Shown one piece after another: positions 8,357-15,700 of a stretch of 27,720 bases of DNA; positions within the stretch are counted from its first letter, which is position 1; each line of letters opens with the position of its first letter. Made by a program: the position numbers and the translations under genes. The DNA lies in contig DPGN01000024.1 in NCBI GenBank assembly GCA_003523185.1, positions 1-27,720 on the forward strand, written 5' to 3'. The notes beneath the pieces are model-generated. The model did not search any database. It worked only from the letters and a program-made list of their open reading frames with translations, and had not been told where the DNA came from. The stretch is from Halieaceae bacterium (lineage in GTDB: Bacteria; Pseudomonadota; Gammaproteobacteria; Pseudomonadales; Halieaceae).

Positions 8357-9373
8357 ATGGACACTGATATTTTCAGTCAAGAAACCAAAGTGCTTGCGGA
8401 TTTCAAAAAAATCAAAGAGGACGGCACTTCCTCGCAATCTGATTTTGATAGGTTAGTCGATCAATATGGAAAGCTATTAAGAACAACCAAAAAAATAATT
8501 AAGCTTAGCGATAAGAACGAGCAGCGGTTAAATGAATTAAAGACGGAAGCGCAAGAGACCAATGAGCAACTGGAGGGTATGTCTGCTCAGTTATCGAAGT
8601 TTCTAAGTCCGCAGTTATATAACTCAATTTTTTCTGGTTCACGGCACGGCACTAGGGTTAGCCGCAGGAAGAAGTTGACCGTTTTCTTCTCCGACCTGTG
8701 CGGTTTCACTAATTATGTCGAGAGCATGGAATCTGAAGACGTCACCGATCTGCTCAATTTATACCTTGAGACTATGACTAATATCGCACTGGATCACGGT
8801 GCGACTATCGATAAATACATTGGCGATGGAATTATGCTTTTTTTTGGCGATCCCGAGACCAATGGGGTAAAAGAAGACGCCATCCAATGCGTTAACATGG
8901 CTATTGAGATGCTGCGCGCTTTAGATAATTTGTCAGATGAGTGGGCGAAATACGGGCTAAGAGATCATTTGCAAATGAGAATTGGGATCGACACCGGATT
9001 TGCTACCGTGGGGAATTTTGGCTGTGAGTCCAGACTAGACTACACCGCAATCGGTGCTGCGGTTAATCGCGCCTCTAGGTTAGAAACCGCCGCAGATAAT
9101 GGCTCAATATACATATCCGAGGACACTTACAACCTTGTCAAGGACAGCATCGAAGCCGAGGCATTACCGCCTATACACCTAAAGGGTATCGGAGAATTTC
9201 AGGCTCGAAAAGTCATAGAGTCCAAGGACGCTACGTCGGTGTCTATGGCACTGGGTGAACGGAATATATCCTTCGTATTGGACAACTTGACCCCCGCAGA
9301 GCTCGAATCTGCAAGGCAAAGCCTTGCCAAAGCACTCGGTGAGATTAACTCATTTTGCGGCCAGAATAGCTGA
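8357..9373 (+). CDS. class III adenylyl cyclase with coiled-coil N-terminus, candidate SiaC target
   Basis: This 338-residue soluble protein has a helical N-terminal region (about 20-85) including QYGKLLRTTKKIIKLSDKNE, predicted to be coiled coil. A class III cyclase domain follows (about 105-290) and then a 45-residue tail. Both metal aspartates are present (D113 in FSDLCGF, D157 in KYIGDG), as are the adenine-type residues K153 and T230 and the transition-state N237 and R241 in AVNRASRLE. It should therefore make cAMP. ATG at 8357 with AGAG upstream is preferred over 8297, whose extra 20 residues look non-coding. It converges on siaB with 73 bases between, the place where a siaD-type effector would be expected. 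SiaD itself is a GGDEF protein with a helical N-terminal stalk; the comparison is from memory. Confidence 0.85.
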   Translation: MDTDIFSQETKVLADFKKIKEDGTSSQSDFDRLVDQYGKLLRTTKKIIKLSDKNEQRLNELKTEAQETNEQLEGMSAQLSKFLSPQLYNSIFSGSRHGTRVSRRKKLTVFFSDLCGFTNYVESMESEDVTDLLNLYLETMTNIALDHGATIDKYIGDGIMLFFGDPETNGVKEDAIQCVNMAIEMLRALDNLSDEWAKYGLRDHLQMRIGIDTGFATVGNFGCESRLDYTAIGAAVNRASRLETAADNGSIYISEDTYNLVKDSIEAEALPPIHLKGIGEFQARKVIESKDATSVSMALGERNISFVLDNLTPAELESARQSLAKALGEINSFCGQNS

Positions 9374-9384
9374 GGTCGCCGAAA

Positions 9385-9410
9385 GGCTACTCGATTAAGA
9401 TCGACTAGCC
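9385..9410. terminator. hairpin between cyclase and siaB-like genes
   Basis: GGCTACTCGAT and ATCGACTAGCC form an 11-position stem with one mismatch around a 4-base TAAG loop, in the gap between two convergent genes. On the minus strand it is followed by TTTC, on the plus strand by AAAA, so it would work better for the siaB transcript. The U-tract is weak. Confidence 0.45.
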
Positions 9411-9446
9411 AAAACCACTAGAATAGAACTTGGTCCGGGCAAAAGA

Positions 9447-9983
9447 TTAGCTCACCCATCCACGATAGACGAATAACGCGCCAAACTCATGAGCCTGGAA
9501 GTCAAACTCAAACTTCTTAACTCTTCGAGCCATCTCGATAAAACCAAGACCGGCGCCCGCAGAATCTTCTGGAGGTCCGTCTTTCAGTCTTTGACGGTAA
9601 AGCTTTCTCAACTCCTTTTGATCCCTTACCGACAGATCCACGAGCGTTGCCTCAAGCACATCTCGTTTAGACTCTGAGACGACATTAACAGCCTCAATGA
9701 GAAAACAGTCGTCATCAATTGAGATGGCGATGGTGCCTACGCTATCGCCAGTAGACTTGGTTTTCTGATGAGAGTACCTAATGATATTTTGAGCTTGCTC
9801 GATGAAAACACCAAAAACTCGATTTGCGACCGCTTCTTCCGTCTCTTTGTCAGACAATTGATGACGAACAGGATTCGCTATTGTAGTCAGTAAATCCTCA
9901 GTCATCGGTCCTGAGTAGCAGAATAGTGTTCTGCGATTTTGCATGAAGGTGTGTAACCCAACGGTGTCTTTACTTGGACTCAT
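9447..9983 (-). CDS. siaB: SiaB-like protein kinase (GHKL fold, DUF6272)
   Basis: This 178-residue protein matches the SiaB family in size and layout: an N-terminal FCYSGPMTEDLL strand, an N-box-like helix IEQAQNIIRYSH (N66) and a late glycine motif SAGAGLGFIEMARR (about 141-155). Together these define the Bergerat ATP-binding fold. In Pseudomonas aeruginosa SiaB phosphorylates SiaC and so inactivates the switch. Here it is the last gene of a minus-strand run, 23 bases after siaC, with a strong GAGGGGAG ribosome site before its ATG. It could also be viewed as an RsbW-like anti-sigma kinase, but the companion SiaC-type protein favours SiaB. Family call from remembered motifs. Confidence 0.75.
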   Translation of the reverse strand: MSPSKDTVGLHTFMQNRRTLFCYSGPMTEDLLTTIANPVRHQLSDKETEEAVANRVFGVFIEQAQNIIRYSHQKTKSTGDSVGTIAISIDDDCFLIEAVNVVSESKRDVLEATLVDLSVRDQKELRKLYRQRLKDGPPEDSAGAGLGFIEMARRVKKFEFDFQAHEFGALFVYRGWVS

Positions 9984-10006
9984 TAGCGGGCTCCCCTCTC
10001 ATCTGC

Positions 10007-10387
10007 TCACGCACTCTGTTCAACGTCAATTGGAACGAGCTCATAACTACAGCTTTCTAAATCTTCTTGAAAGTCCTCACCTGCTTCCAACATCGTGTCG
10101 TCCTCGGTTCGATAACACCAGTGAATTACGATCTCGCGACCAGCTTCCGCTGTTTCTTCAAGGTACTCAAAGAAATCAAAAAGAAACTTAGCCGATGAGC
10201 TGTTGAAATAGTAAAGCTCAATCACAACCTTGTAGGCCTCACTCGCGAGGCTCATAGACTCCTCTAAAGCATCTAAAACAGGACCAGACCATTCCGCGAT
10301 ATTCTCGGGATAACACTCCCCCCTAATGGCACACGACTGCGCAGTTAGTTCTACGTAGGGAGTCCTTTGAGTTTGTTCAAAAATCAT
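10007..10387 (-). CDS. siaC: SiaC-like switch protein (DUF1987)
   Basis: A 126-residue single-domain protein with the hallmarks of the SiaC/DUF1987 family: TPYVEL near the N-terminus, GECYPEN (about 23-29), YYFNSSSAKFLFDFFEYLEE (59-78) and WCYRTEDDTMLEAGEDFQED. In P. aeruginosa unphosphorylated SiaC binds and activates SiaD, and SiaB phosphorylates a Thr in an NTSS motif. Here the same place reads N-S-S-S, so Ser63 would be the acceptor. Its ATG overlaps the TGA of siaA (ATGA), indicating translational coupling. The protein is cytoplasmic. The effector it controls is unproven; the adjacent cyclase is the best candidate. Confidence 0.82.
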   Translation of the reverse strand: MIFEQTQRTPYVELTAQSCAIRGECYPENIAEWSGPVLDALEESMSLASEAYKVVIELYYFNSSSAKFLFDFFEYLEETAEAGREIVIHWCYRTEDDTMLEAGEDFQEDLESCSYELVPIDVEQSA

Positions 10388-12639
10388 GCTTGCTCCTCAC
10401 CAGCGAGAGGTTCGCCGTCTAAGCTGTCTGACTCGTTAAATGAAAACGCTAAAAGTGTTAAATCATCACGAAACGGTGCGCCGCCCCGATACAAGTCAAC
10501 ACTGTTCATTATTTTTTCTACTATGTACCGCGGTGATCTATTAGTAGCCTGCTGCAGAAGTTTCAAAACTCGACGTCTTCCGAAGGCTATTGGCCGCTCT
10601 TCGGGGCTCATTACATCCGTGATACCGTCAGTGAGCATTACCAAAGAGCCACTCGGATCATTGAACTCGTGTGTCGTATACTCGAATCCTTCTTTCATTC
10701 GGGTAGAACCAACGGATTTTCTATCACCAACCGTCTCTGTAGCGCCGTCGCTTTGAACCTGAAAGATAGAAGCCTTAGCACCCGCAAATTCAAGCTTGCG
10801 AATGTTGCGATAGTAGATACAAACACCACCGTCGAAACCCTCTTCACTTGTGTTTTTCTGATCAGTCTTACTCAGAGTATCTTTCAGAAGACTATTCACC
10901 AGGGACAGGTATTCTCCAGCGCTCTGATAATTATCAGGCGTGATAGCTTTATCTAGATGGCTGCGAGCAATGATCGACAAAAATGCTCCGGGAACACCAT
11001 GTCCTGTGCAATCTACTACTGCTATGTAGACCTTGTCTGGTAAGTCCTTAATGAAATAAATATCACCACCAACCAGATCTCGAGGACGCCATTCAACATT
11101 TATGTCGATATCACCCGGGTATGTTTTAGGCAGCAACGCATTTTGAAGTTTCGCAGCGTATCGGATGGAGCTATTAATTTCGTCCTTAGCAACAACTAGC
11201 TCGTGAGTTCGGGCATCTATAAGCGTAGCAACTTCATCTGACATCTTAGAGAAGGCTTTAGACATTACCTCTATGGATGCCCTCTCTTTCTCCTCGTCAG
11301 TTCCCGACGACAACACTTTTCGCATGTCATCAATTTCGCCAAGAAGCATAGTGCGAGCCTCGCCCTCCAGTTGCTCCGACAGCGCTGACATTTTTTCGAA
11401 CATTATCTCGTCCCGTTCGTCTCTCCGCTTCGCTCGCTCTTTCCGCTGCTCTTCCGCTTCTACACGATGTAAACGGTACTCGTTAATTGCTCTTTGCAAC
11501 CGTCCCACCTCGTCATTTTTTGACGCGAACCAGCCACGATGCAACTTATGCTCACTTAGATCACCTTCCCCCATGCTCTCAAGCGCTGAAATAGCGCCAA
11601 GAATCCGATCAAAAGAAGTTGATGTCACGGCAAAAATCAGTAGAACAATAAGTAGCGCCATTCCGCCAAAAATTATTTGTGAATCACGCTCCGAAGCTTT
11701 TAGCGTTGCTAGAAGCTCGCTTTGATCGTCAAACAGCAAAATCCGGAGTTCGCTGGCACGTATACTTCTACTGAGGGGGATGGAGGAAATCCGTGCGCCT
11801 AAAACCTCGTTAATGTAGCTGTACTCATAACTCTCAGTCTCTTCGGAATAAGCCATACTGTCACGAATCAATAACCTTAAGTCCTCGGTGCGCTGCTCTC
11901 CGTAGTAATCGCCTACAGTGATAGCCTTATCTCCCACCACCAAAGCGGTCTGGACCTCAAAGTTTTCTCCAAATATTTCGAGACTCTCAGTAACATTTCG
12001 TCCAAGGACGATAACGCCCACAGCGGACTCAGATTCGTCAAGTAAAGCGAAAGATAATGTGTCATTGATCGATACAGGCTTATTTTCATCAATATCCGAA
12101 ATTTGAACTACCCTTCTAGACGATCCGCTTTCGAGCGATCGGACAAAAGCACCAAAATTCAGAAAATAATCTGGCGATGCAGATTCAGAACACGGATCAG
12201 TACCGATAATTATCAGACTCGATTCACAATAGAGCTGAAGTCCGCGGTTGTCGTAAGCAACTGCAAAGGTAAGCTGCTCCGCCTCGATCGGAGCCAAAAA
12301 GACTGAGGACAGTAAATCGTATACCGCGTCACCATCCTTCGATTCGAATGCCGCAAATAAGGGATTTCCAATATCACCCGAAGAGAATGGGTCCTCTGAG
12401 CTGTAGTCCCAGTAGTCGATCTTGTCCTCTGCACCAAAGATCGGGTCGTATATGTAGAGTTTGTCAGTGAACTCTACATCCATATTACTGATCCAGGCAC
12501 TGCTGTGCGCGATTATGCTCTCTTGTGCACTGTATTCACGGTTAGCTGAATTAAGCTCCTGTGACGAATAAAAACTAGCCCCGAACAAAGCCGCAATGCC
12601 AATCATAATGATACTGATGATTCTAGTTTTAATTTTCAT
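10384..12639 (-). CDS. siaA: SiaA-like membrane sensor phosphatase (HAMP + SpoIIE/PP2C)
   Basis: The product is 751 residues: TM1 at about 7-24, a large periplasmic sensor region to about 319, TM2 at about 321-341, HAMP at about 342-395 and a charged coiled coil to about 490. A SpoIIE-type PP2C phosphatase domain covers about 500-735. Metal-binding aspartates are visible in LVGGDIY (D526), VVDCTGHGVPGAFLS (D543), MLTDGITD (D671) and FRDDLTLLAF (D725/D726). In the Sia pathway this enzyme dephosphorylates SiaC in response to an external cue. The sensor region is not one I recognise; it holds two cysteines (about 138 and 150) that could pair. First of the three sia genes, 54 bases after the TonB-domain gene, and coupled to siaC. 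Confidence 0.87.
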   Translation of the reverse strand: MKIKTRIISIIMIGIAALFGASFYSSQELNSANREYSAQESIIAHSSAWISNMDVEFTDKLYIYDPIFGAEDKIDYWDYSSEDPFSSGDIGNPLFAAFESKDGDAVYDLLSSVFLAPIEAEQLTFAVAYDNRGLQLYCESSLIIIGTDPCSESASPDYFLNFGAFVRSLESGSSRRVVQISDIDENKPVSINDTLSFALLDESESAVGVIVLGRNVTESLEIFGENFEVQTALVVGDKAITVGDYYGEQRTEDLRLLIRDSMAYSEETESYEYSYINEVLGARISSIPLSRSIRASELRILLFDDQSELLATLKASERDSQIIFGGMALLIVLLIFAVTSTSFDRILGAISALESMGEGDLSEHKLHRGWFASKNDEVGRLQRAINEYRLHRVEAEEQRKERAKRRDERDEIMFEKMSALSEQLEGEARTMLLGEIDDMRKVLSSGTDEEKERASIEVMSKAFSKMSDEVATLIDARTHELVVAKDEINSSIRYAAKLQNALLPKTYPGDIDINVEWRPRDLVGGDIYFIKDLPDKVYIAVVDCTGHGVPGAFLSIIARSHLDKAITPDNYQSAGEYLSLVNSLLKDTLSKTDQKNTSEEGFDGGVCIYYRNIRKLEFAGAKASIFQVQSDGATETVGDRKSVGSTRMKEGFEYTTHEFNDPSGSLVMLTDGITDVMSPEERPIAFGRRRVLKLLQQATNRSPRYIVEKIMNSVDLYRGGAPFRDDLTLLAFSFNESDSLDGEPLAGEEQA

Positions 12640-12693
12640 ACAGCGGCTCTTTGTGTCTTGTTTTATTCGGAAATGTCTGTTTGAACCGGAACC

Positions 12694-13086
12694 TCACTCT
12701 AGCCTAAAGGGCATTTTCATTACGATGTCAGACGCATAGACCACCTCACCATCAAGTTTAGGAAGTTCAAACTTCACTTTTTTAATGGCTTGGGTAGCGG
12801 CCTTGTCGAATACCAATGAAGGTTTGCTCTCTGTCACCCTTAGGTCGACCATGTCGCCTTGCTCATTTATATCGAAGGCAATAACCACATATCCCTGTAC
12901 GCCCATTCTTGCAGCTCTTCGAGGGTATTTTGGTGAGGGCAACTTGTCGATATAAACGTTGATCGGCTCTCCGGAAGGCGATTTCCCCGTCACGAAATAA
13001 GTGCTCTGTGCAATCGCGACGCCCGAAAAAGACGTTGAAAATGCCAGAAAGATAAAGCTTATCGCTAACCTAAATAGAAACTTCAT
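12694..13086 (-). CDS. secreted stand-alone TonB C-terminal domain protein
   Basis: This 130-residue protein has a signal peptide (about 1-27, ending GVAIAQS) followed directly by a TonB C-terminal-like domain. The domain shows PKYPRRAARMGVQGYVVIAFDINEQG and the terminal KKVKFELP...MPFRLE pattern. Unlike true TonB it lacks a membrane anchor and a proline-rich spanner, so it cannot by itself transmit proton-motive force. It is the first gene of the minus-strand run leading into siaA (54-base gap). A periplasmic partner of the SiaA sensor domain is possible, but this is inferred from position only. Confidence 0.7.
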   Translation of the reverse strand: MKFLFRLAISFIFLAFSTSFSGVAIAQSTYFVTGKSPSGEPINVYIDKLPSPKYPRRAARMGVQGYVVIAFDINEQGDMVDLRVTESKPSLVFDKAATQAIKKVKFELPKLDGEVVYASDIVMKMPFRLE

Positions 13087-13341
13087 AGTTAAGGCTCACT
13101 TTTTTGTTTTAACGCCTCAACTCCCCTGCTGCTTTTTAGTGAGACGCCGACTACAACGAGTCGCTTTTTTTACCTACTCAACGCTATATGAGGTCTTGTT
13201 ACTCGCAAACGCCATTGTTACCTTTGAATGACACTGTATCAAATTGGTTCAATTTTCAAATATATTTGCAAAATATATGTCAAAGCTTTATTACATCTAC
13301 GTTACAAAGCGAAAAATGAGCAAATTTGTGGGGGGTACAAT
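13087..13341. promoter_or_regulatory. divergent promoter region between the TonB-domain and HD genes
   Basis: This AT-rich 255-base region lies between two divergently transcribed genes, so it should contain both promoters and is the natural control point of the whole cassette. I see AT-rich tracts around 13255-13285 but no clear -35/-10 pair, operator palindrome or cAMP-receptor (TGTGA-N6-TCACA) site. Confidence 0.4.
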
Positions 13342-13974
13342 TTGCAACTCGCAATCCTAGAAGAGCAAAAGTCAGTTATCAGCAAAATCAAACGCGACCC
13401 CGTTATTGCTAGCGTAAATTCGTTGTTAGGATCCCAACTCGACCCGTCTCTGAAATACCATACGAAAGAGCACTCCGACGATGTGACGGATATGGCCATC
13501 GCTCTTGGAGCATCGGATAAACTGGATGAGCACAGCCTGCTTTTACTTGGAATCGCGGCTGCCTATCACGACGCGGGCTTCATTGAACACCGAAACGATC
13601 ACGAAATGGTCAGTGCAAAACTTGCCGAGCGGGCAATGGAAGCAGATGGGCGATTCTCAAAAGAAGATATGAGACTAATTCGCCAAATGATTCTCGATAC
13701 CAAACTTCAACCTGACGGCCCGTCACACAAAGTTAGATCTCGGTTGTCATCCTGGCTGATTGATGCCGATTTAGCGAATCTCGGTAGGGCTGACTTCCTC
13801 ACTCAAACTCAACTTCTAGCAGATGAATTACAGGTACCAATGAATCTGATGCTAAAAGAATCGCTTACTCTGATGAACCGTCATGAATGGCAGAGTCCGG
13901 CTGGAACAACTAATTTAGGAATGCAAAAAGATCTGAATAAAAACAAATTGATTACTATGCTAGAAAACGCCTAG
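13342..13974 (+). CDS. HD-domain phosphohydrolase resembling cyclic-nucleotide phosphodiesterases
   Basis: From a TTG at 13342 (GTGGGGGGT upstream) this is a 210-residue cytoplasmic protein. Metal-site motifs are YHTKEHSDDV (H40, H44), AAYHDAGFIEHRNDHE (H76, D77) and LIDADLANLG (D141, D143). The spacing and the YHxxxHxxDV element recall the PDEase I superfamily as well as general HD proteins, so a cyclic-nucleotide phosphodiesterase activity is plausible though not shown. A longer frame begins at 13228, but its 38 extra residues look like translated AT-rich promoter. It is followed by the stator genes on the same strand (102-base gap). It could serve as the eraser for the cyclase product. Confidence 0.75.
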   Translation: MQLAILEEQKSVISKIKRDPVIASVNSLLGSQLDPSLKYHTKEHSDDVTDMAIALGASDKLDEHSLLLLGIAAAYHDAGFIEHRNDHEMVSAKLAERAMEADGRFSKEDMRLIRQMILDTKLQPDGPSHKVRSRLSSWLIDADLANLGRADFLTQTQLLADELQVPMNLMLKESLTLMNRHEWQSPAGTTNLGMQKDLNKNKLITMLENA

Positions 13975-14076
13975 GCATCCTCAGGATAGCTGAGCTCAAC
14001 GGTGAGGATCACTTGCCAATAAAGAAAATGGGGGTTTCGCAGCCTAGCCATCAAAGAAAAGGGGCAACGACAAGCG

Positions 14077-14889
14077 ATGAAAATTTCTATAAGCACAATT
14101 TTTGGCTTTCTACTGGGCTTCGGTGCTTTCATCTTTGCCGTCTACGACGTTACGGAGTCAGTAGCTGGTGTTCTCATGTTTGGCAGTGCGGCTGCGATGG
14201 CGGTTGTATTAGGAGGAACAATCGCGGCCACCATGATTTCTTACGAAGGGAGGTACGTTCGAAAGGCGCTAGGCACGCTTGTTCAAGTATTCGTCCCAAC
14301 AAACGTCAATGCAGGTTCATTGTTTGGAACAGTCGAACAAGTAATAAAATGGGGAAAGGTGGGAGCTCGCGATGGATTGCTGGCGTTGGAGTCTGAATTT
14401 AAGCAAATAGACACGAAGGAAGATCCGTTCCTAGCACACTGTATTCAACTTTTCCTCGCTGGATATGAAAAAGATAACTTGAAGCAAAAACTCAATACTT
14501 TCATCAATAAGTCTTATGAGCGAAATATGGTTCAGGCAAACATCTTAAATACAATGGCGAACATATCCCCTGGTTTCGGCATGATTGGTACGCTCGTAGG
14601 ATTGGTTGCCATGCTTGCTACACTTGATCCTAGTGACCCAAGCGGGCTTGGCAGCTCACTGTCAATAGCGCTCTTGACGACTCTTTACGGGACTATGTTT
14701 GCTCAACTAATTTTCAAGCCAGCATCTCGGCGAGCCGAGCAAAAAGAACAGATTCAAAAATTTAAAAATCAACTGATTGCTGATGGTTTCCTTCTTCTTC
14801 TGTCTAGGGCCAACTCTGTAGAGATACAGGATCATCTCAACAGTTACTTAGATCCGGCGATCCACTTCGACATAGCACAAGCCTCGTAG
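14077..14889 (+). CDS. MotA/PomA-like stator channel subunit
   Basis: The 270-residue inner-membrane protein has four membrane segments (about 5-22, 28-52, 165-184, 192-213) and a cytoplasmic loop between the second and third. PGFGMIGTLVGLVAML carries the conserved proline (P165), and LLTTLYGTMFAQL lies in the last helix. In the loop, ARDGLLALE (R98, E105) matches the region that contacts the flagellar rotor in MotA. It should form a proton- or sodium-driven stator with the next gene, 13 bases downstream. No flagellar genes are nearby, so it may be a supplementary stator for a flagellum encoded elsewhere or may drive another process. The ATG has AAGGGG 12 bases upstream. Confidence 0.83.
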   Translation: MKISISTIFGFLLGFGAFIFAVYDVTESVAGVLMFGSAAAMAVVLGGTIAATMISYEGRYVRKALGTLVQVFVPTNVNAGSLFGTVEQVIKWGKVGARDGLLALESEFKQIDTKEDPFLAHCIQLFLAGYEKDNLKQKLNTFINKSYERNMVQANILNTMANISPGFGMIGTLVGLVAMLATLDPSDPSGLGSSLSIALLTTLYGTMFAQLIFKPASRRAEQKEQIQKFKNQLIADGFLLLLSRANSVEIQDHLNSYLDPAIHFDIAQAS

Positions 14890-14902
14890 GTCCGTAAATC
14901 TA

Positions 14903-15643
14903 ATGAGTGACGAAGAAGCCCCACCAATTTACGACTCCGATCCCACCGAGGATACGAGCTGGCTGGTTACTTATGGAGACATGGTCACGCTCTTAATGGT
15001 TTTTTTCGTCCTGATGTTCTCTGCCTCAAAAATAAATGAGGAGAAGTATGACTTAGTAGCACAGAGTATTAACCAAGGCTTCGACTCTCCGGGCCCTGAT
15101 GCTTCGATGAATCCAACTAGTGCTGCGTCGCAAACAGTCGAGTCTCCGCTAGAGGAGGCAAAAGCTAAATTTGACGAACTAGTCATTGAGAGGAACTTGC
15201 AGGGCGAAATGTCGGCGACTTTGAGTCCTTATGGACTGAAAATTGAGCTTTCCAGTAACTCGCTGTTTAATTCTGGCTCTGCCGATGTCAAAGGCTCTAT
15301 GCAGTCATCTTTGACAGATCTTAGTGGGATAATCCAAGGTCTGGGCGAAGAGGACTACATCGTAGAGGTTGAGGGGCACACAGATAATGTACCTATTAAT
15401 ACTGCGAAATTCCCTTCAAATTGGGAATTATCATCTTTGAGAGCCGTCAACGTCGCAAAATTATTTGAGTCGATGGGCGTCAAGAAAAATCAACTCTCAG
15501 CAATCGCATATGCAGACACGAGACCCAAACAACCCAATGTGGATTCGAATGGGATTGCCGTGCCTGAAAACCAAGCCAGCAACCGCAGAGTAGTCGTTCA
15601 CGTCAAGAGCCTAAAAGACCTGAATGAGGCAGATGCTGATTAG
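14903..15643 (+). CDS. MotB/PomB-like stator subunit with OmpA peptidoglycan-binding domain
   Basis: This 246-residue protein has a short cytoplasmic N-terminus and one membrane helix, TYGDMVTLLMVFFVLM, carrying the ion-binding aspartate D26. A linker follows, then an OmpA-like domain (about 105-240) with VEGHTDNVPI, SNWELSSLRAVNVAK and NRRVVVHV for peptidoglycan anchoring. D26 is in the position of the proton-carrying Asp of MotB, so the pore should be active. It is translated just after the MotA-like gene and ends convergently with an unrecognised minus-strand gene. The helix is closer in feel to PomB-type than to ExbD/TolR. Confidence 0.85.
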   Translation: MSDEEAPPIYDSDPTEDTSWLVTYGDMVTLLMVFFVLMFSASKINEEKYDLVAQSINQGFDSPGPDASMNPTSAASQTVESPLEEAKAKFDELVIERNLQGEMSATLSPYGLKIELSSNSLFNSGSADVKGSMQSSLTDLSGIIQGLGEEDYIVEVEGHTDNVPINTAKFPSNWELSSLRAVNVAKLFESMGVKKNQLSAIAYADTRPKQPNVDSNGIAVPENQASNRRVVVHVKSLKDLNEADAD

Positions 15644-15700
15644 AGAAAATGGTCAAGGGTGCCTGAAAGGTCACCGGCCACAACACACCTGTCGATATTT

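Noticed and set aside
13228..13341. Upstream extension of the HD protein from ATG 13228
   Set aside because: The added residues are translated AT-rich sequence without family similarity; the TTG at 13342 has a strong ribosome site and fits the domain start.
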